Of a DNA stretch of 22,483 nucleotides, positions 7,528-14,529 are shown piece by piece. The notes under the pieces are model-generated. The model searched no databases. It was given only the letters and a program-made list of their open reading frames with translations, and was not told the DNA's origin. This stretch comes from JBMNQI01 sp050944055 (GTDB taxonomy: Bacteria; Bacillota; Clostridia; Oscillospirales; Oscillospiraceae). The position numbers and the translations under genes are program-made. The stretch's first letter is position 1. The number at the start of each line of letters is the position of its first letter. Where the stretch lies: the NCBI GenBank assembly GCA_050944055.1, contig JBMNQI010000038.1, positions 1 to 22,483 on the forward strand, written 5' to 3'.

Positions 7528-8316
7528 CTATCCCAGGGCGACGTCAAGTATCATCATCAGCACAAACCCAACTGCGGCGCCTATAGTGCCTACATTTGAA
7601 TGGCTGCCCGCCTGCGCTTCTGGTATAAGCTCCTCCACGACCACATATATCATAGCTCCGGCGGCGAAAGACAGAATATACGGCAGAGCCGAGACTATTA
7701 TACTCGTCATGCCGATTGTCAAAAGAGCGCTGACCGGCTCGACCACGCCGGACAAAACGCCATAGCCGAAAGCTTTGCCGCGGCTCATACCGCTGGCGAC
7801 GAGAGGCATTGATACAACCGCGCCCTCCGGTATGTTCTGCAGCGCTATTCCTGCGGCAAGTGCAAAAGCTCCCGCCTGCGAAACAGTCGGGTTCCCGGCC
7901 ATCGCCCCGGCGAAAACGACGCCGACCGCCATGCCCTCCGGTATGTTATGCAGAGTTACCGCGAGAATCAGCATTGCCGATTTCCTAAGATCGGATTTTG
8001 CGCCCTCGGGCTTCTGAGAATCAACGTGCTGATGAGGCACTACGCTGTCGAGAAGAAGCAAAAAGCCAATGCCCAGAAGAAAACCCACTGCGCTCGGAAG
8101 CCAGGGTATTATTCCCCGCTCCCTCGACATCTCGATAGATGGTATAATAAGCGACCAGACTGAGGCGGCTATCATAACGCCTGAGGCAAAGCCGAGCATG
8201 GCCTTCTGTACCTTCGGCCTTATTTCGCCGCGCATAAGATACATTATCGCGGCCCCGCCCGTCGAACCGATGAAAGGTATCAGCAGACCGACAGCAGTAA
8301 TAGTATTATCACTCAT
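7528..8316 (-). CDS. ZIP-family divalent metal transporter
   Basis: ZIP proteins move Zn2+, Fe2+ or Mn2+ into the cytoplasm. This 262-residue protein has about eight hydrophobic segments and the two metal-site signatures HNIPEGMAVG (123-132) and LQNIPEGAVVS (159-169), plus EELIPEA (228-234) in the late helix. A short His-containing loop (PHQHVD, 94-99) lies between the third and fourth helices, as in the ZupT/GufA-like branch. The second signature begins QN rather than HN, a change also found in some family members. The ATG overlaps the 3' end of thpR by eight bases (ATGAGTGA), implying translational coupling. Metal specificity cannot be read from sequence. Confidence 0.9.
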   Translation of the reverse strand: MSDNTITAVGLLIPFIGSTGGAAIMYLMRGEIRPKVQKAMLGFASGVMIAASVWSLIIPSIEMSRERGIIPWLPSAVGFLLGIGFLLLLDSVVPHQHVDSQKPEGAKSDLRKSAMLILAVTLHNIPEGMAVGVVFAGAMAGNPTVSQAGAFALAAGIALQNIPEGAVVSMPLVASGMSRGKAFGYGVLSGVVEPVSALLTIGMTSIIVSALPYILSFAAGAMIYVVVEELIPEAQAGSHSNVGTIGAAVGFVLMMILDVALG

Positions 8317-8818
8317 GGAGCAGTTCCTTCCTGTAAACCTCGGTGTACTTCAGCTTCCCCTGCGGCCTGTCAGAGCGCATTAGAGACACTTCACGGACAA
8401 ACATCTCCATTTTTGGAATATCCAGTTTTACGGGCACATCCGTTTCAAGCCGCCTTGCCAGCGTTATATGCGGCTTCCACGCGCGGCGTTCAATATTGAA
8501 CCCTGCCCTGCGCAGCCGCTCCTGCATGTTGAGAGCCAGCCTTTCAAGCGCGGGGTTAGCGTATATGCCCGCCCAGTAAAGATTCCCAAAGCGCCCGTAG
8601 CCGCCGACAGTCATAATAAAAGGCGGGTCGTCCGTCTGCTCAACCGCGTCAATCGCGGCCTTAACATTATTTGTCTCCCCAATAAAAGCAAGCGTCAGAT
8701 GAAGATTCTCAGGCCTTGTAAAGTTGGCCGACACGCCCTGCGATTTCAGCCGGTCGATTGCTTGAAGAAGCGTTTCCGATATTTCATTTGAAAAATGCAA
8801 CGCAGTAAAAAGCCGCAT
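8309..8818 (-). CDS. thpR: RNA 2',3'-cyclic phosphodiesterase (2H phosphoesterase, LigT/ThpR)
   Basis: ThpR-type 2H phosphoesterases hydrolyse 2',3'-cyclic phosphates on RNA ends to 2'-phosphates, and some show reversible 2'-5' RNA ligase activity in vitro. The 169-residue protein has both catalytic His-x-Thr motifs: HLTL at 40-43 and HITL at 117-120. Start choice: on the minus strand GGAGGG is followed by ATGAGT and then ATG. The ATG at 8818 has six-base spacing, whereas the ATG at 8824 abuts the Shine-Dalgarno and the one at 8854 lacks one. It lies downstream of the SSB-like gene and overlaps the ZIP gene, so it is probably co-transcribed with both. Its cellular substrate in Firmicutes is uncertain. 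Confidence 0.9.
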   Translation of the reverse strand: MRLFTALHFSNEISETLLQAIDRLKSQGVSANFTRPENLHLTLAFIGETNNVKAAIDAVEQTDDPPFIMTVGGYGRFGNLYWAGIYANPALERLALNMQERLRRAGFNIERRAWKPHITLARRLETDVPVKLDIPKMEMFVREVSLMRSDRPQGKLKYTEVYRKELLHE

Positions 8819-8894
8819 ACTCATCCCTCCGAAGGCGGTATAAGTATACAGCATTTTTCTTTATAATTCCAGAATTAATTCCCAATTTATTCTG

Positions 8895-9494
8895 TCAGTC
8901 CATCAGTTCAATAACCGAGACCTCAAAAGCGGTGCGTTCTTCCAGCTTTCCGTCTCGTTCCTTTATGTATTGCCTGCTTTGGAAGCGGCCTCTAAGCCTG
9001 ACGGTATTTCCGGTTTTCAGCTCTGAAGCCCGTCGGGCGGTCTGTCCCCACGCCACGCAGGGCAGGTAGTCCGCCCTGCCATTTGCGCGCGGCACTGCCA
9101 GCATAAGGTCGCATATCTCCCGCCCCAGCGGCGTACGCCGGAAAACAGGCTCACGGCAGATGGCTCCCAGCAGGATCACCTCGTTGAAGGGTTCAGGCTC
9201 CGCCCTCTCTGCCGACAAAGCGTATACCGACAGAATAAGCCTGGCGCCCGTCCCGCTGCGGTTGTTGTATGATCGCAGCTGTCCTCTTATCCTCAGCCCC
9301 TCCCCCTCCGATGGCTCCGGCTCCATCAATCCTTCGCGTATCTGTACATTAAGTATATCAACATTGCCGGAAAGCCGGCTCACCATGAGCGGGAATGTGA
9401 GGAACCTCCTCCCGGCGTATTCGTGTGAAATCTGCGGCTGACCTCCGCAAATCCCGCACAAAGTCACGGAATTCTCACCGATGATGCCCTTCAT
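8895..9494 (-). CDS. Single-stranded DNA-binding-like protein with two OB folds
   Basis: The 199-residue protein appears to contain two SSB-type OB domains. The C-terminal one (about 103-199) is clear: NEVILLGAICREP, DLMLAVPR, YLPCVAWGQTA, GNTVRLRGRFQSRQY and a final strand fit the SSB pattern. The N-terminal one (1-97) is degenerate but keeps the order, with VTLCGICGGQP, RFLTFPLMVSR, DILNV and GQLRSYN. The acidic DDDIPF-like tail that recruits partner proteins is missing; the protein ends ELMD. A single-stranded nucleic-acid-binding role is inferred, but it is not the standard replication SSB. The start at 9494 has GGGGAGG seven bases upstream. It lies 53 bases after the uncharacterised gene and before thpR. 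Confidence 0.8.
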   Translation of the reverse strand: MKGIIGENSVTLCGICGGQPQISHEYAGRRFLTFPLMVSRLSGNVDILNVQIREGLMEPEPSEGEGLRIRGQLRSYNNRSGTGARLILSVYALSAERAEPEPFNEVILLGAICREPVFRRTPLGREICDLMLAVPRANGRADYLPCVAWGQTARRASELKTGNTVRLRGRFQSRQYIKERDGKLEERTAFEVSVIELMD

Positions 9495-9547
9495 TCGTAT
9501 GCCTCCCCATATTTCTATATGGACAGCATATTCACGAACACGCAATT

Positions 9548-9976
9548 TCAGCACCAAAAGGCTGAAACTCTTTCCGGCTTAACGCCCATTACAAGCAGAG
9601 CTCCGACGCTGAATATGAGATTGTCCGCATCCGGAAGAGAGCCGTGCAGAACAATGTCCTGCGGTTCCAGGAAACCGCCGCCGGGCAGCGGAAGCTCGCG
9701 CTGTACGCTGACTACGGCGGCGCCGAGGCGATAGCTCGACAGCGTAACCGTATCCCGCTGCCCTGGCCCATAGCTGACCGCGCTTGAAACCCGGAGCAGC
9801 CTGCCCGCCTCAGGCGGCAGATTGCCGGGTATAAGAGCCGTGCGGCAAACTAACGGTTCTTTGAGGAAAAAGTCCTGGGGAAAGAGCGCAATATCACATG
9901 AGCTGCCTCTGGCAGCGATTCCGCCGGCAGCGCTGCAAAGCGCGAGGGACAGTTCATTCGGGCAAAATACCGTCAT
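9548..9976 (-). CDS. Uncharacterised 142-aa protein
   Basis: I do not recognise this protein. It is supported as a gene by AGAAGGAG about six bases before the ATG, a G+C-rich coding pattern like its neighbours, and its position at the head of the operon with the double-OB protein, ThpR and ZIP. It has no signal peptide and no convincing membrane helix. A hydrophobic stretch near the C-terminus (IFSVGALLVMGV, 121-132) is too short to span a membrane with confidence. Repeated alternation of hydrophobic and small residues with Gly/Pro turns suggests a beta-rich small domain. Cysteines at 5, 14, 27, 44 and 142 show no metal-binding spacing. A helper of the DNA-binding protein is possible but speculative. 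Confidence 0.65.
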   Translation of the reverse strand: MTVFCPNELSLALCSAAGGIAARGSSCDIALFPQDFFLKEPLVCRTALIPGNLPPEAGRLLRVSSAVSYGPGQRDTVTLSSYRLGAAVVSVQRELPLPGGGFLEPQDIVLHGSLPDADNLIFSVGALLVMGVKPERVSAFWC

Positions 9977-10051
9977 TTTTGTCTCCTTCTCCGACTTTAA
10001 TTCTATTCAGGGCGCTGGTATTGCTATTTTACCCAGGCCTGCATAAAAAAT

Positions 10052-10080
10052 GTGAAATTCCTAATTCTTCATGATATAAT
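10052..10080 (+). promoter_or_regulatory. Candidate promoter of the SDR gene
   Basis: GTGAAA (10052-10057), 17 bp and TATAAT (10075-10080). The -35 matches four of six consensus bases. A start near 10087 gives a leader of about 100 nt, with a GC-rich hairpin (GCCGC 10101-10105 with GCGGC 10111-10115). Confidence 0.5.
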
Positions 10081-10186
10081 GTCAGCAAAAGCACGCGCGG
10101 GCCGCCGCCAGCGGCTTGCGTTATTTCTGCAGAGTACCGTCTATTCATGGAGCTGCACAGATTGCTGTTTTATTGGGGGTAAAAAA

Positions 10187-10915
10187 ATGACCGTACTCGT
10201 AACTGGTGGTGCAGGCGGCATCGGGGCCGATATTTCAACGCTTTTCGCGTCCGCCGGATGGAACGTCGCCGTAAACTATTTCAGGTCGAAGTCCGCCGCA
10301 GAATCCCTGACAGCTTCGCTGACAAGCGACGGCCTGTCCGCAGAGGCTTATTACGCGGACGTTTCGAGCGAAACCGATGTTAAGAAAATGGTAAGTGAGA
10401 TTTACGACCGCTTTGGCGGGATAGACGCTTTAGTTAATAACGCCGGCATATCGCACTTCGGTCTTTTTACGGAGACGGAGCCAGAAGTCTGGGCGCATAT
10501 TATGGCCGTCAACCTCGGCGGCGTGTATAACTGCTGCCGTGCCGTCCTGCCCCGCATGCTGAGCGTTCGCCATGGCCGGATTATAAACATCTCATCCATG
10601 TGGGGTGTGACGGGAGCGTCATGCGAGGTAGCATACTCCGCCGCGAAGGCGGGTGTGATAGGGCTTACTCGCGCGCTGGCTAAAGAGGTCGGCCCTTCGG
10701 GAATTACGGTCAACTGCGTGGCTCCCGGACTTATTGACACGCCGATGAACGCGGATTTAACCCAAGCAGAGCTCGCCGCCCTCATTGAGCAGACGCCGAT
10801 GGGCATAATAGGCGTTCCCAGGGACGTTTCTTCGCTTGTACTCTACCTCGCGTCCGATCTTGCCGGTTTCATCACAGGTCAGGTAATCGGAGTAAACGGA
10901 GGCCTTGTCATATAG
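10187..10915 (+). CDS. FabG-like short-chain dehydrogenase/reductase
   Basis: This is a classical SDR of 242 residues, closest in pattern to 3-oxoacyl-ACP reductase (FabG), which reduces beta-ketoacyl-ACP with NADPH in fatty-acid synthesis. Visible features are the Rossmann TGGAGGIG (6-13), the NNAG motif (84-87), and the catalytic residues S137, Y150 and K154 in the YSAAK context. The end is the FabG-like ITGQVIGVNGG. It stands alone, away from other fab genes, so another carbonyl substrate is equally possible. Translation starts at 10187, where GGGGG lies about seven bases upstream. A longer in-frame reading from GTG at 10052 overlaps the promoter and adds 45 unrelated residues. A strong terminator follows. 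Confidence 0.88.
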   Translation: MTVLVTGGAGGIGADISTLFASAGWNVAVNYFRSKSAAESLTASLTSDGLSAEAYYADVSSETDVKKMVSEIYDRFGGIDALVNNAGISHFGLFTETEPEVWAHIMAVNLGGVYNCCRAVLPRMLSVRHGRIINISSMWGVTGASCEVAYSAAKAGVIGLTRALAKEVGPSGITVNCVAPGLIDTPMNADLTQAELAALIEQTPMGIIGVPRDVSSLVLYLASDLAGFITGQVIGVNGGLVI

Positions 10916-10935
10916 ATTAACAGACAGCACAGCGA

Positions 10936-10980
10936 AAAGCCCGGTCCGGCGAATACCGGATCGGGCTTTATTGTTTTTTT
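10936..10980. terminator. Bidirectional terminator between SDR and LysR genes
   Basis: AAAGCCCGGTCCGG (10936-10949) pairs with CCGGATCGGGCTTT (10956-10969) over 14 bp with one G-T, loop of six. T-rich sequence follows on the plus strand (T7 at 10974-10980). The LysR stop codon at 10984 lies just beyond. Confidence 0.88.
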
Positions 10981-10983
10981 CGG

Positions 10984-11913
10984 CTAAGGCAGAATGTAGA
11001 GGGGTTCATCTTCTGAAAGCTCGGCCGCCGTCGCCTGCGCCGTGTCAAGCATGGACTGTATGCAAGGATTTGGGTTATCTTTATTGTATATAAGGAATAA
11101 TTCGCTGGTAGTCGTTATATGGCTTATCGGCACCATACATAGATTTGAAGAATAGGACAGGACGGACGAGAGAAAGTACGACACTACTGCTATCCCGCGG
11201 CCGCTTGAGACGGAAAGCGCCAGCTCTTCCGGGCCCCTGCACTCACCGACATAGTTCGGGAAAAGCCCTTTGGCTGCGAAAAGTGAGGTTATTGTATTGA
11301 TAAGCGTAGCGCCGTCCTCTTTTCGGACGGTAAGAAGAGGGAGATTATTAAGCTCGGTAATCCTGATGCTTTTTTGAGCGGCAAGCGGATGATCCCGGCG
11401 CATCAGGACCATAAGCTTTGTAGTTAGAATTTTTTTATTAATATAGCCCCGCGCCCTGGCGTCCTTATAGTTTATCGTAAAGCCCAAATCTATGCTGAAA
11501 TCGCCTACAGCCTTTACAAGCTCCGAATAGGTCATCTTATTGATCTGAAGCTCCACCTGCGGATAGCGCTCCGCGAAGTTGCAGACAGTCGATTCCACAA
11601 CCTTAAAGGCCAGAACATCCAGGAAGCCGAATGACAGCCTGCCGTAAGCGCCCTGATGCATCCCTTTTACGCGCAGCTTCAATTCGTCCATACGCTGTAC
11701 CAGCTGCTTTGCCTCGGCGAAAAAATAACTGCCTGCCGGAGTAAATGAAACATGTCTTGTAGTCCGCTCAAAAAGGGATACGCCAAGCTCATTTTCAAGA
11801 TCGACTATTTTATTGCTCAGCGCAGGCTGGCTGATAAAAAGCAGCTGCGCGGCCCGCGTAAAGCTCAGGCACTCCCCGACGCAAATAAAATAACGAAGGC
11901 TTTGAATATCCAT
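10984..11913 (-). CDS. LysR-family transcriptional regulator
   Basis: This 309-residue protein has the LysR plan. An N-terminal winged helix-turn-helix (about 1-60, with LSFTRAAQLLFISQPALSN and LENELGVSLFERT) is followed by a linker helix and a two-lobed ligand-binding domain (about 90-295). LysR regulators usually act as tetramers and switch on a divergent operon when a small pathway metabolite binds. Here the divergent gene is amidohydrolase 1, so the ligand may be an aromatic or related carboxylic acid handled by that module. The ATG at 11913 is preceded on the minus strand by GGGAGAG. Its promoter overlaps a short inverted repeat, consistent with autorepression. The ligand is unknown. Confidence 0.93.
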   Translation of the reverse strand: MDIQSLRYFICVGECLSFTRAAQLLFISQPALSNKIVDLENELGVSLFERTTRHVSFTPAGSYFFAEAKQLVQRMDELKLRVKGMHQGAYGRLSFGFLDVLAFKVVESTVCNFAERYPQVELQINKMTYSELVKAVGDFSIDLGFTINYKDARARGYINKKILTTKLMVLMRRDHPLAAQKSIRITELNNLPLLTVRKEDGATLINTITSLFAAKGLFPNYVGECRGPEELALSVSSGRGIAVVSYFLSSVLSYSSNLCMVPISHITTTSELFLIYNKDNPNPCIQSMLDTAQATAAELSEDEPLYILP

Positions 11914-11942
11914 TTTTCTCTCCCGTATCTATATGTATTTAT

Positions 11943-11971
11943 ATTGTACCAATAAACTGTCCCCTCTTCAA
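11943..11971 (-). promoter_or_regulatory. Promoter of the LysR gene
   Basis: On the minus strand TTGAAG, 17 bp and TACAAT precede the LysR start by about 30 bases. The -10 lies within the inverted repeat TATTG-TAC-CAATA (11942-11954), a possible autoregulatory site. Confidence 0.6.
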
Positions 11972-12198
11972 CCGGTTCCGCCGCCGTCTTTATATGAACT
12001 ATTGCAATATGATTTCTTTAATAATCCGCCTTATTATTAGTTTTAATTTATTAATTATAGAGATAGGTTTCTTGTGCTATTGTAAGCTTAATCTATTATT
12101 TTTGATAATTCCATAGTAATCTTGTATATTTTCACACAATTTCATATGATGTTCAATCGGCTTATCAAGCAAAAAAACTTAAAAACCCATTATTCGCC

Positions 12199-12222
12199 TG
12201 ATTGACAACTCACGCACAATCA
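12199..12222. promoter_or_regulatory. Inverted repeat over the amidohydrolase-1 promoter
   Basis: TGATTG (12199-12204) and CAATCA (12217-12222) form a perfect 6-bp dyad with a 12-base gap, and contain the T-N11-A spacing type seen in LysR sites. It covers the -35 hexamer. Binding by the neighbouring LysR protein is inference. Confidence 0.4.
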
Positions 12223-12230
12223 AGTATTCT
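12202..12230 (+). promoter_or_regulatory. Promoter of the amidohydrolase / binding-protein module
   Basis: TTGACA (12202-12207), a 17-bp spacer and TATTCT (12225-12230). The -35 is perfect and the -10 matches four of six. The leader to the ATG at 12280 is about 43 nt. Confidence 0.65.
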
Positions 12231-12279
12231 ATATTTGTCTGTAAATCACAATTAATGTGTTGAGGGTTTTTGATTTTAT

Positions 12280-13236
12280 ATGAATATTGACATATTCGCT
12301 CACGTGCTGACGCCAAAATACTTAAAAGAATTAGACGACCGGGGTATCCAGCACCATCCGACTCCCCCCGCGTCCATTTTGTGGGACCCTTCGGAGCGGA
12401 TAGAGGCAATGGATAAATACTCTCCCGGAAATACTTCCGTCATCACAATGCTGGGGCCCGATCTTGAATCCATGGTCGAACCGGAGCTCGCGGTTAAGCT
12501 CGCAAGACTCGGCAATGATGAGATGGCTGAGCTCGTCTGCAAACATCCGGAGCATTTTGCGGCGGCCGTCGCCATGCTTCCGCTTTCAAATATCGATGCG
12601 GCGTTAAAAGAGGGCCGCAGGGCGATAGAAGAGCTCGGGATGAAGGGAATACAGATTTCAAGCAATATTGACGGCGAGCTGCTTGATTCCCCGAGGCTGT
12701 TCCCCATATACGAGATGATGGCCGACTATGACCTTCCTATCTGGATTCATCCCGCTTTCGCGAAAGGCCCGCTGCCCGTCCCATTCGATATGGCTGTCAT
12801 GCTGCACTGGCCGCTTGATACCAGCCTTGCGATGATATACCTGGCCAGATCCGGCGTATTCGAAATGTATCCCAATATAAAGTTCATTACGCACCACTGC
12901 GGCGCCTTCATACCGGCGTTTCATCCGCGAATCAAGGCCCAGTATTTTGACGACCCGCCTTATGTCACAAACCCGATAGGTGAAAAAGGAAAAGAATACT
13001 ATAAGAACCTGTTTAAATTCTACGGGGATACAGCAATATACGGAAACTCAACAAAAACCCTTGAATTGGGCTATTCGTTTTTCGGACCTGATAAACTGCT
13101 GTACGGAACCGACTTTCCCGCAATGACGCCCGAGGAGCTTGTTTACGCGGTCCGGTCGGTTGAAGCGATGGATATTCCCTCAGAGGATAAGGAAAAAATT
13201 TTTTCAGGCAATGCAAAGCGCCTGTTAAAATTATAA
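12280..13236 (+). CDS. Amidohydrolase-2 family protein (ACMSD-like), altered metal motif
   Basis: This 318-residue TIM-barrel protein belongs to the amidohydrolase-related group that includes aminocarboxymuconate-semialdehyde decarboxylase and aromatic acid decarboxylases, which remove CO2 with a bound divalent metal. H157 (WIHPAF), H205/H206 (THHCGAF) and D278 (YGTDFP) correspond to the later ligands. At the N-terminus the usual H-x-H after strand 1 reads F-A-H (IDIFAH, F6 and H8), so one ligand is replaced; some family branches carry this form. Substrate and reaction are therefore uncertain, and hydrolase or hydratase activity is possible. GAGGG lies 13 bases before the ATG, a long spacing, but upstream stops exclude other starts. 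It is first in a module with the binding protein and amidohydrolase 2. Confidence 0.85.
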   Translation: MNIDIFAHVLTPKYLKELDDRGIQHHPTPPASILWDPSERIEAMDKYSPGNTSVITMLGPDLESMVEPELAVKLARLGNDEMAELVCKHPEHFAAAVAMLPLSNIDAALKEGRRAIEELGMKGIQISSNIDGELLDSPRLFPIYEMMADYDLPIWIHPAFAKGPLPVPFDMAVMLHWPLDTSLAMIYLARSGVFEMYPNIKFITHHCGAFIPAFHPRIKAQYFDDPPYVTNPIGEKGKEYYKNLFKFYGDTAIYGNSTKTLELGYSFFGPDKLLYGTDFPAMTPEELVYAVRSVEAMDIPSEDKEKIFSGNAKRLLKL

Positions 13237-13261
13237 ACGAGGAATATGTAAGGAGGATATT

Positions 13262-14446
13262 ATGAAAAGAACAGTTTCCCTGGTTCTGCTAATCGCTCTT
13301 GTTTTCTCGATAGCGCTGCTTTCCGGATGCGCAAAGGACAAAGCGGAGCCGGCCAAACCCGCAGAACCTACTGCCGCGCCCGCTGAGGCGCCCGCCGAGG
13401 CTGAACCCAGCGAAGAGCCCGAACCCGAACCTGAGGCTCCGGTAAACGACATACAGGCCAGGCTCGACGCCGGCGAGACGGTTACCATCGGGTACGCAGT
13501 CAACACAATGTCCAACCCCTTCCTGAAGATGACGGTAGACTACATTGTCGAGCAGTTTGACGCTTTGAAGGTCACAACAACTATTATGGCAGCCGAAAAC
13601 AGCGTTGAAACCATGATCTCGCAGATTGAAAACTTCATCCAGATGAAAGTGGACATGATAATCTGCGCGCCTATGGACCAGGCTGCCGTCGAAGGTATCT
13701 GCCTGCAGGCTATGGACGCGGGCATCCCGGTCGTATTTAACGGCCAGCACCCCGCCTACGCTGAAAAGCTGGCCGGCGGCGCGGCGGTAGACTACACTGA
13801 GCTGGGCGTACAGGTTGCCAGCATGGGCTCTATGTGGATCGATCAAACCTACCCCGACGCAAAGGAAGGTGACATACATACAGCCGTGTTCGGCTTTAAC
13901 AACACTTTCGTCCTCAAGCAGGTATTCGACGGCATAATCAGCAAGTCGTCGGAAGACCCCAGAATTAACGTTGTCTATGAAGCCAAGGCCTGCAACAACA
14001 TCGACCTGGGCTATACTGCCGCAGAAGAGGCTATGACGATGGATCCGGGCATTTTACTGTTCCTCTCCTTCCAGGAAGCTCCCGGTATCGGCGCTAACAA
14101 CTACCTGCTCTCGCGCCCGGATATTGATATCTCAAAAATGGCGCTGTTCAGCGGAAGCTATTCTGATACTTCGGCGGAGCTGCTTGAGGCCTCCAAGACA
14201 AATCAAAGCGTGCTGCGCGGTGCCTGCAGCTACGGCACCTACGGCAATACGGGCGACATCTTCATGGCCGAGGGCCTCTTCCAGGTCTGCAAGGGCGTGC
14301 TCTTCGGAACAGTCGAGACGCCGTTCTGGATTATGGACGACATCTGGACTCTCGACACAATCGGCTATAACAAGCTTATAGATAATCCCGAAAACGACTT
14401 CCTGCTTGAAATTGCCAAGCAAGGTGCGAGCGGCAGCGCAACCTGA
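13262..14446 (+). CDS. Substrate-binding lipoprotein, periplasmic-binding-protein type 1 (ABC sugar type)
   Basis: This is a secreted lipoprotein of 394 residues. It has a signal peptide with lipobox LLSGC (19-23; lipidated Cys23), then a Pro/Glu/Ala-rich linker (about 28-60), then a Peripla_BP_4-type ligand domain (about 72-390) beginning TIGYAVNTMSNPF. This fold serves ribose/galactose-type ABC importers, BMP-like nucleoside uptake and related sensors. No permease or ATPase gene is adjacent. AGGAGG precedes the ATG by five bases and the gap from amidohydrolase 1 is 25 bases, so they are co-transcribed. Its position between two decarboxylase-like genes suggests that it captures their substrate, perhaps an aromatic acid or conjugate, and delivers it to a transporter encoded elsewhere. 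The ligand is not predictable. Confidence 0.9.
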   Translation: MKRTVSLVLLIALVFSIALLSGCAKDKAEPAKPAEPTAAPAEAPAEAEPSEEPEPEPEAPVNDIQARLDAGETVTIGYAVNTMSNPFLKMTVDYIVEQFDALKVTTTIMAAENSVETMISQIENFIQMKVDMIICAPMDQAAVEGICLQAMDAGIPVVFNGQHPAYAEKLAGGAAVDYTELGVQVASMGSMWIDQTYPDAKEGDIHTAVFGFNNTFVLKQVFDGIISKSSEDPRINVVYEAKACNNIDLGYTAAEEAMTMDPGILLFLSFQEAPGIGANNYLLSRPDIDISKMALFSGSYSDTSAELLEASKTNQSVLRGACSYGTYGNTGDIFMAEGLFQVCKGVLFGTVETPFWIMDDIWTLDTIGYNKLIDNPENDFLLEIAKQGASGSAT

Positions 14447-14466
14447 TAACTAAGACGTTTATTTGG

Positions 14467-14501
14467 AAAAATGCCGTGCGCAGCATTGTCACGGCATTTT
14501 T
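14467..14501 (+). terminator. Terminator or attenuator after the binding-protein gene
   Basis: AAAAATGCCGTG (14467-14478) pairs perfectly with CACGGCATTTTT (14490-14501), loop of 11. It lies between the lipoprotein gene and amidohydrolase 2. No new promoter is evident before the latter, so it probably lowers rather than abolishes downstream expression. Confidence 0.7.
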
Positions 14502-14529
14502 CAATTCACAGAATGGAGTTCTCTGATAA

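Larger units (their letters stand above)
11914..12279. other. Divergent regulatory region between LysR gene and amidohydrolase 1
   Basis: This 366-bp stretch is strongly AT-rich and holds no plausible gene. It carries a promoter toward the LysR gene (11943-11971), one toward amidohydrolase 1 (12202-12230), and inverted repeats at 11942-11954, 12001-12008 (ATTGCAAT) and 12199-12222. The length exceeds a minimal LysR intergenic region. The middle (12009-12190) shows AT-rich sequence with only weak dyads, such as ATTAT-N5-ATAAT at 12095-12109. Confidence 0.6.

Noticed and set aside
10052..10186. 45-residue N-terminal extension of the SDR
   Set aside because: The extension begins at a GTG inside the promoter, is not SDR-like, and a good Shine-Dalgarno precedes the ATG at 10187.
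13289..13879. 196-codon minus-strand frame opposite the binding-protein gene
   Set aside because: It is the antisense shadow of a clear lipoprotein gene, has no ribosome binding site and no recognisable domain.
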